NCBI GenBank assembly: GCA_016125225.1
Contig: WGME01000007.1
Span: 186,001-250,000, forward strand
Direction: 5' to 3'
DNA from: a bacterium
GTDB taxonomy: Bacteria > Planctomycetota > Planctomycetia > Planctomycetales > Planctomycetaceae
Length of the DNA: 64,000 bases
Position 1 is the stretch's first letter, and every line of letters starts with the position of its first letter. The notes under the pieces were generated by a model. The model had not been told where the DNA came from, ran no database searches, and was given only the letters and a program-made list of their open reading frames with translations. Below, piece after piece: positions 38,215-45,004 of this stretch. Both the position numbers and the translations under genes were made by a program.

Positions 38215-38382
38215 ATGCCGAGCATTGGTTTTCCTGAACTGCTGCTGTTTGCCGGGATCATACTGCTGCTGTTCGGCAGCCGTATTCCCAGCGTGATGCG
38301 ATCATTAGGTTCCAGTATTACCGAATTCAAAAAAGGGACGCGCGACGCGGAGCAGGAACTGGAAGAGACTCCGAAGTCGTAG
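38215..38382 (+). CDS. Short TatA/E-like protein
   Basis: This 55-residue gene is easily missed because of its size. The product starts M-P-S-I-G-F-P-E-L-L-L-F, continues with a hydrophobic helix ending L-L-F-G-S-R-I-P, and has an amphipathic segment S-L-G-S-S-I-T-E-F-K-K-G, which is the TatA signature (helix, F-G hinge, amphipathic helix with F-K-K-G). It would multimerise with TatC to move folded proteins. It is 105 bp upstream of a second, longer TatA gene. No tatC is present in the window. Confidence 0.88.
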   Translation: MPSIGFPELLLFAGIILLLFGSRIPSVMRSLGSSITEFKKGTRDAEQELEETPKS

Positions 38383-38487
38383 CCGGAACGGCATCGCGAC
38401 GGAATTGTTTCTGCCTGGACCTCTTCTCAAGTACCAACCATCAACCTGTCCGTTAAGCAACGGATCATAATTCACGGAGAGTTAGCC

Positions 38488-38760
38488 ATGTTACCGTCAC
38501 TGGGTGTCCCCGAAATGATCGTCTTCGGGATCATCGCCTTACTGCTGTTCGGCAAGCGACTGCCGGAAGTGGCCCGCAGCCTGGGTAAAGGCGTGGTGGA
38601 ATTCAAGAAGGGTTTGCGCGGGATTGAAGAGGAAGTCGATACCGCCACCTACAGCCGCTCGTCAACCACGGCCTCAGTGACCAGCCGCCCGGCTCCTGCC
38701 GATGAGCCCGTGGAAACGTCAGCCCCGAAATTTGAACCACCGACCAGCAGCCCTCAATAA
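38488..38760 (+). CDS. tatA: Twin-arginine translocase subunit TatA
   Basis: The 90-residue product has the TatA pattern: a short N terminus with V-P-E-M, a hydrophobic helix ending L-L-F-G-K-R-L-P, and an amphipathic helix with S-L-G-K-G-V-V-E-F-K-K-G. A Pro/Ser/Thr-rich tail of about 40 residues follows. GAGAG precedes the ATG. It is the second of two tandem TatA-like genes. TatB is also related, but the F-K-K-G box and short length favour TatA/E. The Tat-like leaders of the DUF1552 and DUF1501 proteins are plausible substrates. Confidence 0.92.
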   Translation: MLPSLGVPEMIVFGIIALLLFGKRLPEVARSLGKGVVEFKKGLRGIEEEVDTATYSRSSTTASVTSRPAPADEPVETSAPKFEPPTSSPQ

Positions 38761-38789
38761 GCTGCTCTGGCTTTGTTTCGCACAAAAAA

Positions 38790-38821
38790 AGCGAGCGTCG
38801 AGGATCACCCCGACGCTCGCT
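38790..38821. terminator. Bidirectional terminator between tatA and the peroxiredoxin gene
   Basis: AGCGAGCGTCG at 38790-38800 and CGACGCTCGCT at 38811-38821 form a perfect 11-bp stem around a 10-base loop. The A-run at 38784-38790 gives a U-tract for the minus-strand transcript; the plus-strand side has only a weak T-run. It lies between two convergent genes. Confidence 0.88.
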
Positions 38822-38839
38822 TGTCATTTCCGGTGGGCG

Positions 38840-39427
38840 TTACTTGCTCTCAGCGAGCAGCTTCAGAATGGCCTGGCTGTCAGCCGCGGCATTCACCATC
38901 GTGTTCTTGGCCAGAATCTTGCCGTCTTTGCCAATCACGAAAGTCCAGCGCTGTGCGGTAACTGTCCGCACGAGCAATTCCTCTTTACCGTCGATTTCAC
39001 GCGTGATCGACTTTTCACCGACAACGTGTGGCACACCGAAAGCCGATGCGACCTTGCCTTCGGTGTCAGCCAGCAGCGGGAAGCTGAGTTTTTCCGCTTT
39101 CTTGAAAAGCTGATGATTGCGGACGGAATCGCCACTGACGCCGACCACTTCCACGCCCGCTTCTGTCAACTTGCTCAAATCGTCGCGAAAACCACAGGCC
39201 TGCTTGGTGCACCCGCCGGTCATGTCCGCGGGGTAAAAGTACACGACCAGCGTTTTCTTGCCAACGTGATCGCTCGATTTCCAGAGCTTTCCAGAGTCAT
39301 CGAGTGCCTCAAACACCGGTGCGGCATCACCCACCTGAAGATCGGGCAGATCTTCCGCCGCCGGGGATGTCAGGGCAGCGGCACAGCACAACACAGCAGC
39401 AGTCAAAACCGTTCGAACAGCGAACAT
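38840..39427 (-). CDS. Exported peroxiredoxin (BCP/AhpC-TSA type)
   Basis: The 195-residue product has a signal peptide (T-V-L-T-A-A-V-L-C-C-A-A-A-L). A thioredoxin-fold peroxiredoxin follows, with peroxidatic Cys73 and Cys78 in D-M-T-G-G-C-T-K-Q-A-C-G-F-R-D. That C-x4-C spacing is typical of the BCP group with an intramolecular disulfide. It should reduce peroxides outside the cytoplasm. GAGGAAC precedes the ATG. An exported BCP is less common than a cytosolic one but is seen in planctomycetes. It ends 18 bases from the shared terminator. Confidence 0.93.
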   Translation of the reverse strand: MFAVRTVLTAAVLCCAAALTSPAAEDLPDLQVGDAAPVFEALDDSGKLWKSSDHVGKKTLVVYFYPADMTGGCTKQACGFRDDLSKLTEAGVEVVGVSGDSVRNHQLFKKAEKLSFPLLADTEGKVASAFGVPHVVGEKSITREIDGKEELLVRTVTAQRWTFVIGKDGKILAKNTMVNAAADSQAILKLLAESK

Positions 39428-39617
39428 CGCGGGTTCCTCAAAAGTTTACAAATGCACGAGCGGCAGAAGCGACCTTAACGTGTAGGATGTTAAGATCATG
39501 AATCAGCATAAGAAGATGGTCGTCACGGATGCAACCGGAATGCCAGCACGCTATCGATAAGTGCGCTGGCTGCCGATCGCCGTTGAGCCCGTCAGAAGGA
39601 TGGGGAGTTCCGCCTGC

Positions 39618-41420
39618 ATGTTGTCATCACAATTGTTCTGGCGTGTCTTTTTTATCTATGCAGGATTGACGATTGGCACCGCCTTGGCTTTGGTCTTCAT
39701 CCTCAGCGGCCAGCAACGCGACGCCGTCGAGTTGCAGATCGAGCAGCGGTTGCGGGAAGATGCTCACACCGTTGCCACGCTCCTGATGGCCGAAGAGTAC
39801 TCCGAGGGAGAACTCACACAACCACTGCAGGACCTGCTCAATGCCGTCACTTCGATTGAGTCGACCCGCTTCGCCGTTTTTGATCAAGGCGGCGTGATTC
39901 GCTGGACCTCCAAGAACGCCAAGCCCTATTGGCCCGATGCCGATACACCCGAAATCCGCTTAGCTCACGAGGCTGGTTTTGGATTGACCAGACGAGCGGG
40001 TCCCACCGGGACACAAGAGCAGCTGTATTATGCACTGCGAAACAAATCGCCGACGGGAACACCGTTCATCGTCGCCGCGATGTTACCGGTCGACCAGATG
40101 CTCACCGAAGTTTCCACGGCCCATTACCAGCTTTGGGGTACGGCGGGCACCATCGGCATCCTGGCACTCGCGGTGACATACGTCGTCGTCAGCCGCATTA
40201 TTGGGCCGCTCGAAACGCTGACGCATGCTGCCGAGGAGATGTCGCAGGGACAATTCCCGGCCGAGGTGAAGGTCCGCAGCCGCAACGAAATTGGCACGCT
40301 CGCTCAGGTTTTCAATTCGATGAGCCGTCAACTCGCGGCACGCATTGATGATCTTCAGGAGCAACGGAAACAACTGGAAGCCAATCATCTGCGGCTGGAA
40401 ACCATTCTCGCATCGATGCTGGAAGGCGTGATCGCGGTCGATGAGCAGGAATGCATCCTGTTTGCCAACCCCGCCGCCTTGCGGCTGATGGACCTCAAAC
40501 CGAGCAGCATGCTCGGACGACCAATCTGGGAAACGGTCCGGCATGCATCATTTAACGATCTGGTACATCGCTGCCTGCATTCCGAAGAAATTCCGCGAAT
40601 CGAAATGTTGGTGCCCAGAACGCAGAACACCCTCGCCGTGACAGCTTCCCGGTTACCGGGCGAACCGACGGCCGGGGCCGTGATTGTGTTGCACGATGTC
40701 ACGGAACTTCGCCGATTGGAATCGTTGCGTCAGGAGTTCGTTCAAAATGTGTCGCACGAACTGAAAACACCGCTGAGTTCCATCGCCGCTTATGCCGACA
40801 CGCTGCTGGAAGGGGGATTGGAAGACGAAGGTTGCAATCGGCAGTTTGTGGAACGGATTGCCGAACAGGCCGACCGTTTGCATAGTTTGATCCAAGACCT
40901 GATTGCACTGGCTCGCATGGAAGCTGCAGACGAGCATCTGGAAGTGGAACCGATCGATGTGAACCCCGTGCTGTCGACGAGTATCGACGATCATCTTGAG
41001 GTCGCGCGGAATAAACGCATCACACTCACATCGGATGGTCCGAGCGAGACCACGCTGGGACTTGCTGACGAAGACGGTTTGCGAACCATCATCGACAATC
41101 TGCTCGATAACGCGATCAACTACACACCCGCCGGCGGCAAGGTGCATGTGAGTTGGAAGCAAGCTGCGGGCCGGGTCGTCATTCAGGTTCAGGACACTGG
41201 GCCGGGCATTGCCCACGAACACCAGCAGCGGATTTTCCAGAGGTTCTATCGAATCGACAAAGCCCGTTCTCGAGAACATGGCGGGACCGGGCTGGGCTTA
41301 TCGATTGTCAAGCACCTCTGTCAGGCGTTCGGCGGAAATATCTCGGTGCAGAGCCAACTGGGGCAGGGCAGCCTGTTCATCGTAGAACTGAAAACCGCAT
41401 CCGTGGCGGTGCTGAAGTGA
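39618..41420 (+). CDS. PhoR-like sensor histidine kinase
   Basis: The 600-residue product has a first helix at about 6-28, an extracytoplasmic domain, a second helix near 175-195 (G-I-L-A-L-A-V-T-Y-V-V-V), HAMP (about 198-250), PAS (about 268-365), HisKA with the phospho-acceptor His380 in V-S-H-E-L-K-T-P-L, and HATPase_c with D-N-L-L-D-N-A-I-N-Y, D-T-G-P-G-I-A and G-G-T-G-L-G-L-S. This layout is that of PhoR/WalK kinases. The ATG at 39618 was chosen because GGGGAG lies ten bases before it and the first helix follows. GTG at 39561 and ATG at 39600 are alternatives. No response regulator gene is adjacent, so its partner is unknown. Confidence 0.92.
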   Translation: MLSSQLFWRVFFIYAGLTIGTALALVFILSGQQRDAVELQIEQRLREDAHTVATLLMAEEYSEGELTQPLQDLLNAVTSIESTRFAVFDQGGVIRWTSKNAKPYWPDADTPEIRLAHEAGFGLTRRAGPTGTQEQLYYALRNKSPTGTPFIVAAMLPVDQMLTEVSTAHYQLWGTAGTIGILALAVTYVVVSRIIGPLETLTHAAEEMSQGQFPAEVKVRSRNEIGTLAQVFNSMSRQLAARIDDLQEQRKQLEANHLRLETILASMLEGVIAVDEQECILFANPAALRLMDLKPSSMLGRPIWETVRHASFNDLVHRCLHSEEIPRIEMLVPRTQNTLAVTASRLPGEPTAGAVIVLHDVTELRRLESLRQEFVQNVSHELKTPLSSIAAYADTLLEGGLEDEGCNRQFVERIAEQADRLHSLIQDLIALARMEAADEHLEVEPIDVNPVLSTSIDDHLEVARNKRITLTSDGPSETTLGLADEDGLRTIIDNLLDNAINYTPAGGKVHVSWKQAAGRVVIQVQDTGPGIAHEHQQRIFQRFYRIDKARSREHGGTGLGLSIVKHLCQAFGGNISVQSQLGQGSLFIVELKTASVAVLK

Positions 41421-41493
41421 TGTCAGCTTTGCGATGGTCGTGATTCAAAGGACACGACAACACCATACTGATTACGGTCAATTCGTCGGGATG

Positions 41494-41512
41494 CCACGAT
41501 CAGCGATCGTGG
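41494..41512. repeat. Inverted repeat CCACGATC-AGC-GATCGTGG
   Basis: An 8-bp perfect inverted repeat with a three-base loop lies 74 bp after the kinase stop and upstream of the amidohydrolase promoter. It has no T-run, so it is either a weak terminator or a protein-binding site. Confidence 0.5.
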
Positions 41513-41528
41513 AAAACGTGATCACTGA

Positions 41529-41557
41529 TTGTTCTGTTCTGACGGCAAGACTATAGT
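41529..41557 (+). promoter_or_regulatory. Candidate sigma70 promoter for the amidohydrolase gene
   Basis: TTGTTC at 41529-41534 and TATAGT at 41552-41557 have a 17-bp spacer. Transcription would start near 41565, about 26 bases before the ATG at 41591. The assignment is by consensus only. Confidence 0.5.
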
Positions 41558-41590
41558 CACACCTCCAACATCTCACCTTGGAGTTCCCAG

Positions 41591-43348
41591 ATGTGGTTTG
41601 CCAGGTTGTGGTTCGTTGCCCTGATTTCTGTCATGCCGATGGCCATTCTGGCGGCCGATCCCATCGTCATGCCTCATCCCTTAACGGCTGCGTTTTCCCC
41701 CGACGTCTGGCGTCGCGAACATCGCCTGATCGATGTGCATCAGCACATTGAAGGGAAGCCGGAACGGTTGGCCCGAGCCGTGGGGATCATGGATCATGCC
41801 GGCATCGGCGTAGGAGTAATCCTGGGAGCGGGGACAGTAACGCACAAGCCCGGCGAGATCTCCAACTTTCAAGCCGTGAAACGTGTGGCGGATGAGACGT
41901 ATCCTAGTCGATTTCTGCATGCGATGCTTCTCGACTACGCTGGTTGGAACGACTCCGACTGGAGCACGCAAGCCGCGCAGCAAATTCAGGATGGTTACGA
42001 ACAAGGGGCCGTTGGTCTCAAGGAGTTCAAGCGGTTGGGGCTGTATCTCAAGGACAAATCGGGCACGCTCATCAAGATTGATGACCCGAAACTCGATGCG
42101 GTCTGGCAGAAGTGCGGCGAGTTAGGAATGCCGGTGTCGATTCACGTCGGCGACCCACAAGCCTTCTGGTTGCCCTATGACGAAACCAACGAACGCTGGA
42201 CGGAACTGAAAGACCATAAAAACTGGTGGTTCGGTGACGCGAATCGCTATCCGCCCCGTATGGACTTGCTGGAGGCCCTCGATCGCGTGATGGCCCGGCA
42301 TCCCAAGACGACGTTTATCTGCGTCCACTTCGCGAACAATCCCGAAGACCTGGAATGGGTCGATCAGGCTCTCACCAAACGGCCCAACATGTATGCCGAT
42401 CTCGCGGCCCGTGTTCCGGAGATTGGTCGACATGATCCGGTAACGGTGCGGGAGTTATTCCTCAAGCACCAAGACCGCATTCTGTTCGCGACCGATTTTA
42501 TGGTCTATGGCAAGCTGATTCTTGGATCGGGCGGTGATGAAGAAAAGCCGACAGACGACGAGGCTGTCGAGTTCTATCGCAAGCACTGGCGCTGGTTCGA
42601 GACGGCTGATCGCGACTGGCCCCATATGACTCCGATTCAGGGCGACTGGACCATCAGCAGTATCAACCTGCCCCCCGAAGCCAGCCGTAAGATTTACTTC
42701 GATAATGCCCAGCGACTCTTTGCGAAGTCGCTTCCCCTGTCACAAATGAAAGCCCTGCGGATCGAACAGGACTTTATCCCCGATGGGAAACTCAGCGAAC
42801 CCGAATGGGCAGACGCGAAACCCATTCGTCTGGAATATCACACAGCGACCGTTCGGGCCTACCCCGAATTGAGTACGCCTGTGCGGGCGTTATGGTCGGA
42901 CCAGTTTCTCTATCTGGCCTATGAGAGTCCGTATACGGAACTAAGCGTGTTCAGCCCGACCCAAACCGAAGAACGTTTCGGGCTATGGGACAACGATGTG
43001 GTGGAAGCCTTCATCGCTCCCGACCCCGGGAAGCTGACCAAGTACACCGAATATGAATGGGCTCCGAATGGCGAGGTGCTTGATTTGAAGCTTGATCTGC
43101 CGGAGAAGGACTTCGCATGGAGCAGCGGAGCAGAACACGCCGTCACCATTGACGAGGCGGCCAAAGTCTGGCGCGTGGAGGTCCGGATTCCGTGGTCGGC
43201 CTTGTGCGAAGAGAAACCAAAGCCCGGCACCAGATGGCGAGCCAACTTTTATCGATTCGATAAGCAGCACAAGGCGTTTCTGGCCTCTTCACCAACACTC
43301 ACGCCCAGTTTCCATACCCCGGAACGCTTTGGTTGGCTGGAGTTTTGA
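41591..43348 (+). CDS. Exported amidohydrolase fused to a C-terminal carbohydrate-binding (CBM9-like) domain
   Basis: The 585-residue product has a signal peptide (L-W-F-V-A-L-I-S-V-M-P-M-A-I-L-A-A). The amidohydrolase-2 domain (about 45-385) has metal-site elements D-V-H-Q-H, S-I-H-V-G-D, V-H-F-A-N-N and F-A-T-D-F. The C-terminal domain (about 400-580) has D-G-K-L-S-E-P-E-W and W-D-N-D-V-V-E-A-F, the pattern of family 9 carbohydrate-binding or related beta-sandwich domains. It should be a metal-dependent hydrolase or decarboxylase; the fused domain suggests a sugar-containing substrate or attachment. TTGGAG precedes the ATG. It converges with a sulfatase gene 6 bp away. Confidence 0.87.
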   Translation: MWFARLWFVALISVMPMAILAADPIVMPHPLTAAFSPDVWRREHRLIDVHQHIEGKPERLARAVGIMDHAGIGVGVILGAGTVTHKPGEISNFQAVKRVADETYPSRFLHAMLLDYAGWNDSDWSTQAAQQIQDGYEQGAVGLKEFKRLGLYLKDKSGTLIKIDDPKLDAVWQKCGELGMPVSIHVGDPQAFWLPYDETNERWTELKDHKNWWFGDANRYPPRMDLLEALDRVMARHPKTTFICVHFANNPEDLEWVDQALTKRPNMYADLAARVPEIGRHDPVTVRELFLKHQDRILFATDFMVYGKLILGSGGDEEKPTDDEAVEFYRKHWRWFETADRDWPHMTPIQGDWTISSINLPPEASRKIYFDNAQRLFAKSLPLSQMKALRIEQDFIPDGKLSEPEWADAKPIRLEYHTATVRAYPELSTPVRALWSDQFLYLAYESPYTELSVFSPTQTEERFGLWDNDVVEAFIAPDPGKLTKYTEYEWAPNGEVLDLKLDLPEKDFAWSSGAEHAVTIDEAAKVWRVEVRIPWSALCEEKPKPGTRWRANFYRFDKQHKAFLASSPTLTPSFHTPERFGWLEF

Positions 43349-43354
43349 GACCGA

Positions 43355-44848
43355 TTATCGATCTCGCGGGGCGATGCCCGGTTCGAATTGCCGATTCAGC
43401 AATTTGACCGCATCGGCTTGGGCTTCGGCGAAGTGGGGATCGTCGACGATATTGCGGGTCTCGGCGTCATCGTGGATGTGGTCATACAGTTCGCGTGCCA
43501 CAATCTGGCCCGTTTCCCAGTCATGCCATTCGGTGTAACGCACAGTGGCCGTGCGAATGCTGTAACCCATCGCATCGGGCACACCTTTATCGGTGCGGTC
43601 GAAATACGCCGGTCGTGGATGCTGGGTGAACGCTGCTTCCTGCACTGACTGCGTTGGGTCTTTCAGAATCGGTACCAGACTGACACCGTCCAAAGTCTTC
43701 GCGGTCGTAGTTGTCATCGGCTGGATATAATTCATTTCGATCAAGGTCGGGTAGAGATCGACCAATTCGACGAGAGCATCGGTGGTCTGGCCGGCATGTG
43801 GGTAATTATTCGGCGGGGCGATAATGAGGGGCACGCGGGCATCGAACTCGAAGCACGACGTCTTCGCCCACAAACCGTGTTCGCCCAGGTGATAGCCATG
43901 ATCGCTCACAAAGACCACGATCGTGGAGTCGCGCAGCCCCAGTTCTTTCAGAGCCGAGAGGACCTTGGCGACCTGCTTGTCCATATAGCTGACATTGGCA
44001 TAGTAGCCCTGCCGCATTTCGGCTTCGTCTTGATGAGTTAGCTTTAAGCGTTTGGGACCAAAGCCCAGAATCTCGCGACTATCGTGAAACGCAATTTCCG
44101 GGGCACCGAAGGGTTTGCCGATGGTCAAGGGTGGCGGCGGTTCGGTGTCATAGCGGGTCCAATAGCTGGCCGGGGCATTGAAGGGCGAATGAGGTTTCCA
44201 GAAACCAACCGCCAGAAAGAAGGGCTGCTGCTTCTCTTTGAGATCGCTCATCATGCGGATGGCTTCGTTGGCCACGCGCCCATCGTAATAAGCGTCATCG
44301 GGCACATCGCGGCGTTCGCATTTGGGAGCGGTGGCCCAGTCTTTCGGTGGTTCCCCATCCACCATCGGCTTGTCATCACCGTGATTCGCATAGTGCAGAA
44401 ATTCCGGGGCACTCCATGAAATTGGGTCGCCATGAATGTCGGTGTGCCAATTGTGGAAGATCTTGCCCGCGTTATAGGTGAGATATCCATGCTGCTGAAA
44501 ATACTGTGGCAACGTCACTACATCGGGGTTCTTCTCGCGAAAGTGCAGGCCATTCGACCAGAGATGCAAGCTGTCGGGTCTCTTGCCGGAGAGCATTGAA
44601 GACCGGGACGGATTGCACACGGCCTGCTGACAATAGGCCCGCGTGAACAGCAACCCTTCTTTGGCCAACCCATCGATATTCGGGGAAGCTGCTGCAGATC
44701 CATAGCAACCGAGTTCGCAGCGCAGGTCATCGGCCATCAGGAACAGCACGTTCCACCGCGGGGCTGCTTGGGCAGTCTGTGTGAAGGTTGTTCCCGCGAG
44801 CAGACACAGTGATGCCAGCGAAAGCCAGGTGCAAGTCGATCGGGACAT
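43355..44848 (-). CDS. Exported sulfatase, iduronate-2-sulfatase-like
   Basis: The 497-residue product has a signal peptide and the type I sulfatase core. A metal-binding Asp pair lies at 40-41 (F-L-M-A-D-D-L). The formylglycine site is C78-N-P-S-R82, with S-S-M-L-S-G after it. Later elements include G-K-I-F-H-N-W and F-V-S-D-H-G-Y-H-L-G-E-H-G, which favour the iduronate-2-sulfatase/choline-sulfatase branch. It hydrolyses sulfate esters after Cys is converted to formylglycine. The ATG at 44848 has AAAGGAG upstream and opens on the leader; a 14-codon upstream extension was rejected. It is divergent from the DUF1549 cytochrome gene. Confidence 0.93.
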   Translation of the reverse strand: MSRSTCTWLSLASLCLLAGTTFTQTAQAAPRWNVLFLMADDLRCELGCYGSAAASPNIDGLAKEGLLFTRAYCQQAVCNPSRSSMLSGKRPDSLHLWSNGLHFREKNPDVVTLPQYFQQHGYLTYNAGKIFHNWHTDIHGDPISWSAPEFLHYANHGDDKPMVDGEPPKDWATAPKCERRDVPDDAYYDGRVANEAIRMMSDLKEKQQPFFLAVGFWKPHSPFNAPASYWTRYDTEPPPPLTIGKPFGAPEIAFHDSREILGFGPKRLKLTHQDEAEMRQGYYANVSYMDKQVAKVLSALKELGLRDSTIVVFVSDHGYHLGEHGLWAKTSCFEFDARVPLIIAPPNNYPHAGQTTDALVELVDLYPTLIEMNYIQPMTTTTAKTLDGVSLVPILKDPTQSVQEAAFTQHPRPAYFDRTDKGVPDAMGYSIRTATVRYTEWHDWETGQIVARELYDHIHDDAETRNIVDDPHFAEAQADAVKLLNRQFEPGIAPRDR

Positions 44849-44931
44849 GGGTCGCGCTCCTTTGAGAGGGTTTTGCATTTTGCCCCACATTGCGGTTGAG
44901 TGCTACCATTCAGTCGAATCGAGATTGCGAA

Positions 44932-44961
44932 TTGACCCTTCTGCTCGCCGTGCTGTAACAT
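44932..44961 (+). promoter_or_regulatory. Candidate sigma70 promoter for the second cytochrome module
   Basis: TTGACC at 44932-44937 and TAACAT at 44956-44961 are separated by 18 bp. Transcription would start near 44968, about 37 bases before the ATG at 45005. The -10 match is only moderate. Confidence 0.4.
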
Positions 44962-45004
44962 CAAATACTTCTGATGATTGCAGCACGCGGGTGGAGTCGC
45001 ATGC

